DNA of 25,949 bases, taken from positions 1-25,949 of the IMG/VR virus record IMGVR_UViG_3300007539_000178; one strand, given 5' to 3'. The notes beneath the pieces are model-generated. The model was not told the DNA's origin, did no database searches, and saw only the letters and a list, made by a program, of their open reading frames with translations. Source of the stretch: a virus. Position 1 is the stretch's first letter. Every line of letters begins with the position of its first letter. The translations under genes and the position numbers were made by a program. Shown piece after piece: positions 15,006-21,789 of the stretch.

Positions 15006-15616
15006 TTATAAAAATTAAACCTTTAAGCGTTAATGAAGCATGGCAAGGGAAAAAGTATAAAACAAAAAAGTATGATGATTATGAGGAATTACTTATTAAT
15101 AATTTATTACCAAATGACTATTTATTAAATTATAATTCTTTAAATATAGAATTTGGTTTTAGTAGCAGGGCTTCAGATTTAGACAATCCACTTAAACCAT
15201 TAATAGATATTTTACAAAAAAAATATAATTTTAATGATAATAAGATTTATGAATTAGAAGTTAATAAAGAAATAGTTAAAAAAGGTGATGAATACATAAA
15301 AGTAAATGATTTGTTCATACAAACAAAGCCTTTAAGTTATAACGAAATGTATAAGGGTAGAAAAACTAAAACAAAAAAATACAGAAGTTATGCTAAGAAA
15401 TTCAATTTATTATCTTGTAAAGATTTTAAGAAAGACTTTAAATCATTAAATATAGAGTTTGGATTTAGTAGTAAAGCTTCTGATATAGATAACCCTTTAA
15501 AGCCATTATTAGACTTAATGCAAAAAAAATATAATTTTAACGATAATGAAATATATCACTTAAAATTAAAAAAGGAGATAGTAAAAAAAGGCGAAGAGTA
15601 TATAAAAATAATTTAA
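15002..15616 (+). CDS. rusA: Single-chain tandem RusA Holliday junction resolvase
   Basis: 204 residues made of two consecutive RusA-like units (about 1-101 and 103-204). Each has the resolvase pattern: KPLSxNE near its start, then D-x-DNPLKP, ID/LD, and a later Asp. In unit 1 these are Asp59, Asp61, Lys65 and Asp79; in unit 2 Asp161, Asp163, Lys167 and Asp181. The D-x-D, Lys four residues on and Asp about 18 on match the active-site spacing of E. coli RusA (Asp70, Asp72, Lys76, Asp91). RusA acts as a dimer at Holliday junctions, so this looks like a fused dimer. The two halves are also alike at the DNA level, so duplication is fairly recent. It sits in the replication operon, consistent with processing recombination or packaging intermediates. 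Confidence 0.85.
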   Translation: MIIKIKPLSVNEAWQGKKYKTKKYDDYEELLINNLLPNDYLLNYNSLNIEFGFSSRASDLDNPLKPLIDILQKKYNFNDNKIYELEVNKEIVKKGDEYIKVNDLFIQTKPLSYNEMYKGRKTKTKKYRSYAKKFNLLSCKDFKKDFKSLNIEFGFSSKASDIDNPLKPLLDLMQKKYNFNDNEIYHLKLKKEIVKKGEEYIKII

Positions 15617-15623
15617 AATATAT

Positions 15624-15654
15624 TTGTTTATAATTAAAATTATAATTACTTTAG
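15624..15654 (+). promoter_or_regulatory. Probable internal promoter after RusA
   Basis: TTG at 15624-15626, 20-base spacer with ATTAAAA at the usual place, and TACTTTAG at 15647-15654, one mismatch from TAnnTTTG. The ATG follows 31 bases later. Weaker than the other promoters. Confidence 0.5.
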
Positions 15655-15685
15655 CTATATGTTAAACCATTAAAACATTTAAATT

Positions 15686-16024
15686 ATGAAAATTATAAAC
15701 GATGAATTTTACAGAGCGTTAGACTTAATAGTTTTAGACGATGTTATTTTTAAAGAAGATTATATAGTTATAAATTCTTACGGTGATTGTTTGATTGATG
15801 AAAAATATAAATTTAATTTGACTTACAATATTTATACTAATTCTTTGGAATTTTACTCTTTTGAAATTGGAGACTATCAAATAGTTTTAGACTCTAACCA
15901 CTTTATTGAAATATCTATAAAAATAAATGAATTAATTAATGAGTCTTATGAAATAGACTTAGTAATGGATTCAATAGTTAGAGACGTTATTTACAGTATT
16001 AACGAACCTAAACACTTAAATTAA
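15686..16024 (+). CDS. Unknown acidic 112-residue protein
   Basis: Acidic, with alternating strands and a C-terminal helix (ISIKINELINESYEIDLVMDSIV in two pieces). No motif recognised and no membrane segment. First gene behind a weak promoter after the RusA gene. Could belong to a host-takeover set, but nothing in the sequence shows it. Confidence 0.55.
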   Translation: MKIINDEFYRALDLIVLDDVIFKEDYIVINSYGDCLIDEKYKFNLTYNIYTNSLEFYSFEIGDYQIVLDSNHFIEISIKINELINESYEIDLVMDSIVRDVIYSINEPKHLN

Positions 16025-16040
16025 TTAAAAAAAATAAATT

Positions 16041-16295
16041 ATGAGAGATAACGATAACATTCTTGAAGCTTTTTTATTTATACTATTTATATCATTACCA
16101 TGTTCTTTTTTAATTATTTATAATCTTGGATGGATGTTTGGTAGTTTAATATTATCTTTAACTTCAATTATTTCAATTTTAATATTAATAATATTAGAAA
16201 AATTAGAAGGGTATATTTTTAATACGTATATTATTATATCATTGATTTCTTTTTTTCAGGTATTTGCTAATTCTTTTATTGAAATGTATTTTTAA
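16041..16295 (+). CDS. Small membrane protein, three segments
   Basis: 84 residues with an acidic N-terminus (MRDNDNILE) and three hydrophobic segments at about 10-28, 30-51 and 60-80. Size and layout resemble small integral phage proteins. Not homologous in any obvious way to the lysis genes. Function unknown; A-rich leader AAAAAAATAAATTATG. Confidence 0.55.
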   Translation: MRDNDNILEAFLFILFISLPCSFLIIYNLGWMFGSLILSLTSIISILILIILEKLEGYIFNTYIIISLISFFQVFANSFIEMYF

Positions 16296-16335
16296 TTATA
16301 TATAATATAATATAAAAAAATAATTAAAAAAATAC

Positions 16336-16366
16336 TTGCATACAATTAAAAAAAACATTAAATTTG
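16336..16366 (+). promoter_or_regulatory. Bacteroidota-type promoter
   Basis: TTG at 16336-16338 within ACTTGCA, 20-base spacer containing ATTAAAAAAAACAT, and TAAATTTG at 16359-16366. The spacer element is identical to that of the promoter at 10347. ATG 23 bases downstream at 16390. Confidence 0.78.
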
Positions 16367-16389
16367 ATAAACATTAAAAACTTATAACA

Positions 16390-16611
16390 ATGGATAGATT
16401 AAAAAAATATTACAGACCAGTAGAGGAAGCAGACAAAAAAAGTAATGATTATATTGATAATTATTCTTTACTAGAAAACAATGGATATACTGCTAGACAA
16501 ATAGCATCTAAAAGACTAGAAGATATTAAAAGAATGGCTAAAGGTAAAAAACAAGTATCAGAAGTTGTTTATATAAAAGGTAAAAGGACAATAATAACTA
16601 GAAATATTTAA
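16390..16611 (+). CDS. Unknown basic 73-residue protein
   Basis: First gene behind the promoter at 16336. Basic, with a helical N-terminus and a middle (LLENNGYTARQIASKRLEDI, about 27-46) that could be a helix-turn-helix, and a strand-like end (VVYIKGKRTIITRNI). May bind nucleic acid; no family recognised. Confidence 0.55.
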   Translation: MDRLKKYYRPVEEADKKSNDYIDNYSLLENNGYTARQIASKRLEDIKRMAKGKKQVSEVVYIKGKRTIITRNI

Positions 16612-16613
16612 TT

Positions 16614-16733
16614 ATGAAAAGCCAGTTTAATGCATTAGTAAAGATATTAGTAATATTTATAATTATAGCTTATTTATTATTATTAACCGCTGGTTTTGTT
16701 TTTAACTGGCTAGATAAAACAAATTATATATAA
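16614..16733 (+). CDS. Single-span membrane peptide, 39 residues
   Basis: ATG 16614, TAA 16731. A basic start (MKSQFNALVK) followed by one long hydrophobic span (about 9-30) and a polar end (NWLDKTNYI). It begins 2 bases after the preceding stop. Probably a real small membrane protein; function unknown. Confidence 0.45.
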   Translation: MKSQFNALVKILVIFIIIAYLLLLTAGFVFNWLDKTNYI

Positions 16734-16765
16734 AAAAACAATTAATAATTTAAAAACAATCAACA

Positions 16766-17035
16766 ATGAATATTTGTGAATACATTATAGAAAACAACTT
16801 ACCTCATAAAGTCTTAAGTGATGGTAGAATAGAACAGGTTGGAAATTATGAAATAATAGGGGAAGGTATAACATGCTTAAAAAACTTTGTTCAAAATGGA
16901 TATTTAGATTTAAGAGGTAATAAAATAAAATCTTTAAAAGGTCTTATGCAAAATGGAATACTGGATGTAAGTGGTAATGACATAGAGTCATTGGAAGGAT
17001 TTGTTACTAACAAAAACTTTCATTTTTATATATAA
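16766..17035 (+). CDS. Leucine-rich-repeat-like small protein
   Basis: 89 residues. From about residue 35 there are LRR-like units of 20-22 residues: ITCLKNFVQNGYLDLRGN, then KIKSLKGLMQNGILDVSGN, then DIESLEGFVTNKNFHFYI. The LDLRGN/LDVSGN pattern with L.x.x.L spacing is the LRR consensus. The N-terminus (MNICEYIIENNLPHKVL, then GRIEQVGNYEII) acts as cap. LRRs bind protein partners; a host target is plausible but not shown. The leader is TAAAAACAATCAACAATG. Confidence 0.65.
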   Translation: MNICEYIIENNLPHKVLSDGRIEQVGNYEIIGEGITCLKNFVQNGYLDLRGNKIKSLKGLMQNGILDVSGNDIESLEGFVTNKNFHFYI

Positions 17036-17054
17036 CAATTAAAAACAATTAACA

Positions 17055-17453
17055 ATGAAAAAACTTATTTTATTATTACTAATTCATGTATCTTTATCTT
17101 CTTTTTCTCAAATGAAAATATATAATGTAAACATAACAGTTAAAAGTAATATACATATATTTTCAGATGTTTACGGTAAAGGATTAATTAAGATAGATAA
17201 CTCTAAGTTTAACGCTGGTTTAGTTGATTGTGGTATACAATTACTATATAATGACAAAAACAATGTTAAATACATTAAAAAAAGGTCATGTTACGGATAT
17301 AAATACAAGTATTACAATTTAATAGGTCAGTATTTAGGTAAAGGTGAATATGTAAAAGGTAAATTTAGTAAATTTAAAGATAGTTTAAATCATAAATACG
17401 TTATAATCGTTTTTGATAACGGTTACACTAAAAAAATATTTATAAACAATTAA
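17055..17453 (+). CDS. Secreted protein with signal peptide
   Basis: 132 residues with a clear signal peptide: MKK, a hydrophobic core LILLLLIHVSL, then SSFSQ, the usual flavobacterial cleavage context near residue 18-19. The mature part is beta-rich and Lys/Tyr-rich with two Cys (about 59 and 79) that could form a disulfide. No family recognised. Being exported during infection, it may act in the periplasm or outer membrane, for example in superinfection exclusion; that is inference. Confidence 0.6.
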   Translation: MKKLILLLLIHVSLSSFSQMKIYNVNITVKSNIHIFSDVYGKGLIKIDNSKFNAGLVDCGIQLLYNDKNNVKYIKKRSCYGYKYKYYNLIGQYLGKGEYVKGKFSKFKDSLNHKYVIIVFDNGYTKKIFINN

Positions 17454-17465
17454 AAACAATAAACA

Positions 17466-17798
17466 ATGAATAGCGAAGATTTTAAAAAAATAAACGAAGT
17501 ATTTTTCAAACATTGTATAGATACTTTAAATAAAAAACAAAAAGAATATTCTGAGGGTAAATCAGTATTTCATGTATTTGATCAAGGAGCTTATAAAAGA
17601 CGATGTATGAGAGAAGATATAATTGATGCTTTTATGTTTAAACATGAAATATCAATAGATTCAATACAAGAAGATTTTAAAATAAATAAATTTCCAGATA
17701 TTGATACTATAAATGAAAAATTTGGGGATATTATAAACTACCTACTTATTAAAAGAGCAAGTTTCATAGATAGAGTAAATAAAAGAAGAATAGATTAA
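17466..17798 (+). CDS. DUF1599/Nmad1-like protein
   Basis: 110 residues, helical. It matches the DUF1599 (nucleotide-modification-associated domain 1) pattern: KKQKEYSEG with a downstream VFHVFDQGAY, then FMFKHEISI, and the end block EKFGDIINYLLIKRASFIDRV (about 84-104, in two pieces). Proteins of this family occur in phages near nucleotide metabolism genes and are related in style to MazG-like pyrophosphohydrolases; activity is not established. It is the last gene before a strong terminator. Confidence 0.58.
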   Translation: MNSEDFKKINEVFFKHCIDTLNKKQKEYSEGKSVFHVFDQGAYKRRCMREDIIDAFMFKHEISIDSIQEDFKINKFPDIDTINEKFGDIINYLLIKRASFIDRVNKRRID

Positions 17799-17803
17799 AA
17801 ATT

Positions 17804-17835
17804 AAATCCCTGTTAAAATAATGGGGATTTTTTTT
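17804..17835 (+). terminator. Rho-independent terminator of the replication operon
   Basis: AAATCCCT (17804-17811) pairs with GGGGATTT (17823-17830), 8 bp with one wobble, 11-base loop, then T at 17828-17835. The next promoter starts 10 bases later. Confidence 0.85.
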
Positions 17836-17844
17836 GTTTTATAT

Positions 17845-17875
17845 TTGTTTATAATTAAAAAAAGCATTATCTTTG
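17845..17875 (+). promoter_or_regulatory. Bacteroidota-type promoter
   Basis: TTG at 17845-17847, 20-base spacer with ATTAAAAAAAGCAT, TATCTTTG at 17868-17875. ATG 21 bases later at 17897. Drives the small genes and the 541-residue protein. Confidence 0.8.
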
Positions 17876-17896
17876 AGTATATAAAAACAATAAACC

Positions 17897-18049
17897 ATGA
17901 AAATATTAAAATTAGTTAAAAATTGGATGAGAGTTAAAAACATAGATCAAATAGAAGCTTATTTTAACCCATCAGAAGTTTACTATACCCTTAGTGAAAG
18001 TCAAATACTACAATTAATAAAAGACTTTAAAAACACAGATAAACTATAA
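17897..18049 (+). CDS. Small 50-residue protein
   Basis: ATG 17897, TAA 18047, first gene behind the promoter at 17845. Basic N-terminus (MKILKLVKNWMRVKN), then an acidic/aromatic middle (EAYFNPSEVYYTLSE) and a helix (SQILQLIKDF). Unrecognised, but its position at the 5' end of a transcript supports it being real. Confidence 0.55.
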   Translation: MKILKLVKNWMRVKNIDQIEAYFNPSEVYYTLSESQILQLIKDFKNTDKL

Positions 18050-18061
18050 AAAACAATAACA

Positions 18062-18394
18062 ATGACAAATCAAGAATTAATAGAAAGCATTTTAAATCAT
18101 AAACCAGTTTTATACGATTTTCCACCAGTTTATGAACTTAGATTAAATGTTTATACTGAAAACGGAAAATGTTTTATAAGTTCTACTTATGATTTTAACG
18201 ATGATGAATCTGTTTTAAACCATTCAGACGAATGTTTAACAGAAGATCAGCAAGAATATATCTTTAATTTTATGAAGCATCAATTTTTAGAAAATTGCAA
18301 TAATGAATATAGAAGGGACGCATATAATTACTATATAAAAGAAGTTCAAAAATTAGAGGAGGAATTAATTAAATTTGAAGACTTAAACAAATAA
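18062..18394 (+). CDS. Unknown acidic 110-residue protein
   Basis: Acidic; strand-rich first half (YELRLNVYTENGKCFISSTYDF in two pieces) and a helical second half with a coiled-coil-like end (KEVQKLEEELIKFEDLNK). No motif recognised. It lies 12 bases after the small gene before it and 12 before the 541-residue gene, so the three are probably co-transcribed. Leader AAAACAATAACAATG. Confidence 0.58.
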   Translation: MTNQELIESILNHKPVLYDFPPVYELRLNVYTENGKCFISSTYDFNDDESVLNHSDECLTEDQQEYIFNFMKHQFLENCNNEYRRDAYNYYIKEVQKLEEELIKFEDLNK

Positions 18395-18406
18395 AAATAA
18401 AATACA

Positions 18407-20032
18407 ATGCAAAACAAGACATCATACAATAAATTAACAGACGAACAAAAGGAATTTGTAGCAATAACATATGCTAACGAAACATTAAACCATGAAGCTA
18501 AAATAAGTATTATATCAAACAAATTTAATGTTGCTGGTAGGACAGTGCGTAGATGGTGGCAAAAAATGGGATTGACAAGACCTTTAAGTAAATTAACACC
18601 TCAACTACAAAAAGCATCAAAAAAAGAAATAAATAAAAAAACAGATATATTACTTGTTACTTCAGCAATTAATACAACTTCTATAAATTACAATCAATTG
18701 TTATTTATGAAAAAGTTAGTTAAAAAAATAAAAAAAGATCATAATAAAAATGCTGAAATAGTAATAATACCTACAAGATATAGAAACCCTACAAGCCCAA
18801 CAGAATATATATCAAACCATAAAAAACAAAGGGAGTGGTGGGTTGAAGAGATAGAGGATTATTTATTATACAACAAAAGTGTTTTTGGTGATGTTATTAT
18901 AGGTGGTGATATTCCAGTACAAGCAACATCTCAAAACCCTTTAAACGGTATGAATGGATTTGCAGGTGATAAATCTTTAATTCTTGGTTCACCTAGAATA
19001 CATTACAAAACATTGCCTAGAATGTTAAAAGACCCTTTGCGTGTTATGTGTACAAGCGGAACTATAAGCGTTAAAAATTATTCAAGGAGTGTTGCAGGAG
19101 GTAAAGCAGATTTTAATCACTCAAACGGCTTTGTTATAATAGAAAAAAAGAAAGATAACACTTGTTTACCACCTAGAAATGTATTTGTAGAAGAAAACGG
19201 TAATTTTTCAGATATAGCTTATAGTTGTGTTAATGGTAAAATAGAAGAAACTAAAAAAGCCTTAAATTTAACACTAGGAGACACTCATAGATGGGTTTTA
19301 GATATGAAGTTACACTTAGAAACTAAAAATTTATTTAAAGATTATAGTTTTAACGATATAATTGTACATGATTTATTAGATGGATATACATTCAATCCTC
19401 ATGAAAGAAAAGACCCTTTTATAAGTAGATATAAAATAATTAACGGACATTATAAAATAAAGGAAGAAGTAGAACAAGCTTTAAAATATCCTTCTGATTT
19501 ATTAAATGATTTTAACGTTAAAAATATTAATGTTGTAGAAAGTAATCACGACATATTTTTAGATAGACATATTAACGATATGAACTGGAAAAATGATTTA
19601 CATAATTCTGATGCTTATTTAGAATACGCTTTAATACAACAAACAGTTAATTTAAAAGAATACGGTAATATATTTGGTTATTTAATGTATAAAAAGTACG
19701 AAAATCAAAGTAATGTAAAATATATAAAATGCGGAGATTCATTAGTTTTTAAAGGTGTTAAATTTGATCAACACGGAGAAAATGGGGTTAATGGTTCAAG
19801 AGGTAGTGTGCAAGGTTTTAAAAAGCTTAATATAAAGACAACTACTGCACATACACATTCACCTTCAATAAATGACGGTAATTTTTGCGTAGGTAAATCA
19901 TCTGTAAGGGAAGAGTATTACATCAGAAAAGGTTTAACAACACAGGCACAAGGTCACGCATTACAGTTTGAAAGTGGTAAAAGACAATTAATAGTATTTA
20001 ACAACGATTACGAGGTTACAAATTTAATTTAA
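18407..20032 (+). CDS. HTH plus metallophosphoesterase-like protein, T5 A1-like
   Basis: 541 residues, largest early-region gene. Residues about 10-55 (EQKEFVAITYA, then ISNKFNVAGRTVRRWWQKMGL) form a helix-turn-helix. The C-terminal two thirds carry metallophosphoesterase-type metal motifs: GDTH at 291-294, HDLLD near 321-325, SNHD at 379-382 (in place of GNHE), FDQHGENG at 453-460 and AHTHSP at 481-486. The order D-x-H, N-H-D, H, H-x-H is that of calcineurin-like phosphoesterases, including DNA nucleases such as Mre11. Phage proteins of this size are often annotated as 'A1', after the T5 pre-early protein involved in host DNA breakdown; I cannot verify the homology. A DNA-binding domain plus a nuclease-like site suggests action on DNA. 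Confidence 0.65.
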   Translation: MQNKTSYNKLTDEQKEFVAITYANETLNHEAKISIISNKFNVAGRTVRRWWQKMGLTRPLSKLTPQLQKASKKEINKKTDILLVTSAINTTSINYNQLLFMKKLVKKIKKDHNKNAEIVIIPTRYRNPTSPTEYISNHKKQREWWVEEIEDYLLYNKSVFGDVIIGGDIPVQATSQNPLNGMNGFAGDKSLILGSPRIHYKTLPRMLKDPLRVMCTSGTISVKNYSRSVAGGKADFNHSNGFVIIEKKKDNTCLPPRNVFVEENGNFSDIAYSCVNGKIEETKKALNLTLGDTHRWVLDMKLHLETKNLFKDYSFNDIIVHDLLDGYTFNPHERKDPFISRYKIINGHYKIKEEVEQALKYPSDLLNDFNVKNINVVESNHDIFLDRHINDMNWKNDLHNSDAYLEYALIQQTVNLKEYGNIFGYLMYKKYENQSNVKYIKCGDSLVFKGVKFDQHGENGVNGSRGSVQGFKKLNIKTTTAHTHSPSINDGNFCVGKSSVREEYYIRKGLTTQAQGHALQFESGKRQLIVFNNDYEVTNLI

Positions 20033-20051
20033 AAAATAATTAAAAAAAACA

Positions 20052-20082
20052 TTGGTAGTGTAGATATTTTATACTACCTTTG
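20052..20082 (+). promoter_or_regulatory. Promoter with embedded palindromic operator
   Basis: TTG at 20052-20054, 20-base spacer, TACCTTTG at 20075-20082. The inverted repeat GGTAGTGTA (20054-20062) / TATACTACC (20070-20078), with one mismatch and a 7-base centre, spans nearly the whole core promoter and overlaps both boxes. A copy of ATTAAAAAAAACAT lies just upstream (20039-20052) instead of in the spacer. This is the second promoter whose spacer is a palindrome, so it is probably repressed. ATG at 20111. Confidence 0.75.
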
Positions 20083-20110
20083 TTTATATAATTAATTAAA
20101 AACATATAAA

Positions 20111-20374
20111 ATGGAATTAGGTAATAATTTAGAAAAATTAAAAGAATATTTATTAAACAAAGGGTTTGTTATTGATGAGTTTGGAGTTTACAATTATAAA
20201 AATTATACATTTTTTATGTTTTTAGAAAGTAAACATATTGATTTTTATTTATCAAAATTTTCAGAAATAGGAGAAGATAAAAAGGAAGGGGTTAGTTTAA
20301 TTTTTTATGATAAATTCGATTCAAAAGATTTAGCAAAACTAAAAACAATTATATCATTAATAATAAATAACTAA
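20111..20374 (+). CDS. Unknown 87-residue protein under the repressible promoter
   Basis: A helical N-terminus (LEKLKEYLLNKGFVID), a strand-rich middle with several aromatics (GVYNYKNYTFFMFL) and a C-terminal helix (LAKLKTIISLII). Its stop overlaps the next start (TAATG). The overall helix-strands-helix plan resembles the gene at 20576, and they may be distant paralogues. Function unknown. Confidence 0.58.
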   Translation: MELGNNLEKLKEYLLNKGFVIDEFGVYNYKNYTFFMFLESKHIDFYLSKFSEIGEDKKEGVSLIFYDKFDSKDLAKLKTIISLIINN

Positions 20375-20574
20375 TGAATAGAATAATATTATTATCATTA
20401 ATTATAACATCTTGTAGTCCTGTTTATTTAAAAGATTATTCAAGTTTAAGAGCAAGATGTATTTTAATGTACAATAAAGCAATTTACAACGCTTTAATGG
20501 AGGATAACGATTCAGAGGTATTAAGATTAATAGAAAAAAGAGACAAAGAATTATCAACTTTAAAAAACAATTAA
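20374..20574 (+). CDS. Small lipoprotein, 66 residues
   Basis: Type II signal peptide: MNR, hydrophobic core IILLSLII, then lipobox ITSC with the modified Cys at 14, followed by SPVY. The mature part is about 53 residues, helical and charged. It would be anchored in a host membrane by its lipid. Small phage lipoproteins made early often block superinfection; this is a candidate but not shown. Coupled to the gene before by TAATG. Confidence 0.6.
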   Translation: MNRIILLSLIITSCSPVYLKDYSSLRARCILMYNKAIYNALMEDNDSEVLRLIEKRDKELSTLKNN

Positions 20575-20575
20575 A

Positions 20576-20833
20576 ATGAAATTAAAAGAATTTATAAAAG
20601 GAGTTAAAGAATTAGGATTTATAGAACATGATTCTAGTTTAGAGGAAATTAAACTATTTGTATTTAAAAACTTTTCTGTAATTTTAATTTACCCTTCAGG
20701 TGGCAAAAGAGTTAAAATTAAAATTGGTATTTCAACAAATGAAATCGACTTAAATTTAAAAATAAAATCATCAAATAAAAAATTAAAAAAATATCACCTT
20801 GAACAAATAGAGGAAATAATTAAACATTTTTAA
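20576..20833 (+). CDS. Unknown basic 85-residue protein
   Basis: Starts 1 base after the lipoprotein stop. Helical N-terminus (LKEFIKGVKELGFIE), a beta middle (KLFVFKNFSVILIYPSGGKRVKIKIGIS, in two pieces) and a C-terminal helix (YHLEQIEEIIKHF). Lys-rich. Similar general plan to the protein at 20111. No family recognised. Confidence 0.56.
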   Translation: MKLKEFIKGVKELGFIEHDSSLEEIKLFVFKNFSVILIYPSGGKRVKIKIGISTNEIDLNLKIKSSNKKLKKYHLEQIEEIIKHF

Positions 20834-20835
20834 AT

Positions 20836-20866
20836 TTGCATTTAACATAAAAATTAACTATATTTA
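20836..20866 (+). promoter_or_regulatory. Probable promoter of the small terminase gene
   Basis: TTG at 20836-20838, 20-base spacer, TATATTTA at 20859-20866, one mismatch in the last base of TAnnTTTG. ATG 21 bases later at 20888. The spacer lacks the strict ATTAAAAAAA run but is A-rich. Confidence 0.6.
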
Positions 20867-20887
20867 TTGATTAATTTTTAAATTTGA

Positions 20888-21304
20888 ATGATGGCGGCGG
20901 AAAAAGGCAATAAATACGCTCAAAAATATACTTTAGAAGAGTGGATTGATAAATTAAACAAAATATATGAAGACGCTTGTAATGGTAACATCTGGTCAAT
21001 ACAAGAAGCTTGGGTTAAAAATGGTATAAGACCATCAACAGTTAAATGGTGGATTAATAAAGAAAAGGAATTATCTGCTATAAAAGAAGATATAAATGAT
21101 GCTATTATAGCTAATTTAAATAGAAATTGTTTAAATGGAGACATGAATGTTACTGCTGGTATATGGAGAATGAAGATGTTAGGAGAAAAAGAGAAACAAG
21201 AAATAGTTAATACAAATGTAAATTTAAATACCTCACCAATAACTAAGGAGGAAATAGATAACATAAAAAAAGAAATAGAAAATAATAAGGATTTTGATAT
21301 ATAA
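20888..21304 (+). CDS. Terminase small subunit (probable)
   Basis: 138 residues; ATG at 20888 or 20891. The N-terminus (EKGNKYAQKYTLEEWIDKL) and the region about 45-60 (NGIRPSTVKWWINK) form a DNA-binding HTH-like fold, followed by a helical middle (INDAIIANLNRNCLNGDMNVTAGIWRMKMLGEKEK, in parts) and an acidic tail. This is the plan of Bacteroidota phage small terminases, which recognise packaging DNA. The large subunit gene is about 3.8 kb downstream rather than adjacent. A terminator follows. Confidence 0.68.
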   Translation: MMAAEKGNKYAQKYTLEEWIDKLNKIYEDACNGNIWSIQEAWVKNGIRPSTVKWWINKEKELSAIKEDINDAIIANLNRNCLNGDMNVTAGIWRMKMLGEKEKQEIVNTNVNLNTSPITKEEIDNIKKEIENNKDFDI

Positions 21305-21401
21305 AATTATGTAATTTAAAAATAATTTATTATATTTATGTTCTTCATAAAAATAAAATCAGTTTTTTGATTTTTGTATTTGTTTTGGTTAATTGTTTTG
21401 T

Positions 21402-21441
21402 TACGGCTGTCTTGGGTTCTCCATTTCAGCCGTATTTTTTT
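21402..21441 (+). terminator. Rho-independent terminator after the small terminase
   Basis: TACGGCTG (21402-21409) pairs perfectly with CAGCCGTA (21427-21434), 8 bp around a 17-base loop, then T at 21435-21441. It also lies at the 3' end of the minus-strand gene, whose stop overlaps the T-run, so that convergent transcript ends here as well. Confidence 0.82.
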
Positions 21442-21637
21442 AAACAACTTTTTGAAAACAGTAGTTACCATAATCAAAAGAATTAGTACTCTTAAAACGT
21501 CTATAAAACCAATTATATTTCTTACCTATATCAGTCATATATTCTAATTCTTTAACAAATAAAGTTAAATTACTTTCAGCTACTACAACCTTGTTATCTA
21601 AACAACAAGTATACAAAACCTTAACATTATCATTCAT
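21440..21637 (-). CDS. Unknown minus-strand protein, 65 residues
   Basis: The only convincing minus-strand gene. ATG at 21637 (minus), TAA at 21440-21442. Composition is normal for this phage (Asn, Lys, Tyr, Phe, two adjacent Cys at 11-12, one Trp) and no plus-strand gene shadows it. Sequence such as VLYTCCLDNKVVVAE and YNWFYRRFKSTN suggests a small alpha/beta fold. Its upstream region runs toward the promoter of the structured RNA unit, so the two would be divergent. No family recognised. Confidence 0.5.
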   Translation of the reverse strand: MNDNVKVLYTCCLDNKVVVAESNLTLFVKELEYMTDIGKKYNWFYRRFKSTNSFDYGNYCFQKVV

Positions 21638-21678
21638 AATTATAAAATTAAATTACTTACATTATTTTTAAAAAAAAT

Positions 21679-21709
21679 TTGTTTTATTCAATAAATATAC
21701 GTATTATTG
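21679..21709 (+). promoter_or_regulatory. Promoter of the structured RNA unit
   Basis: TTG at 21679-21681, 20-base spacer, TATTATTG at 21702-21709, one mismatch from TAnnTTTG. The spacing matches the other promoters in the window. The transcript should begin at about 21714-21716. No ordinary gene follows; the downstream DNA holds hairpins and then a terminator at 22015. Confidence 0.6.
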
Positions 21710-21720
21710 TTAAGTAATCA

Positions 21721-21789
21721 ATGAGAAAATATATTTATTTTTCTACGAAGGTAGTTTTTATTTGGTTGGTGTTTTGTTTAGAAAACTAA
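21721..21789 (+). CDS. Possible 22-residue hydrophobic peptide at the 5' end of the RNA
   Basis: ATG 21721, TAA 21787: basic start MRKYIYFSTK and a hydrophobic core VVFIWLVFCL, ending in EN. The transcript would carry only about 5-8 bases of leader, and the ATG lies in the predicted helix 21721-21732/21790-21801, so translation could be shut off by structure. The peptide resembles type I toxin peptides in style only. It may be chance in a T-rich stretch. Confidence 0.3.
   Translation: MRKYIYFSTKVVFIWLVFCLEN

Noticed and set aside
20920-21264. Minus-strand frame of 114 codons opposite the small terminase
   Set aside because: Shadow of a gene with a recognisable HTH-type product on the plus strand.
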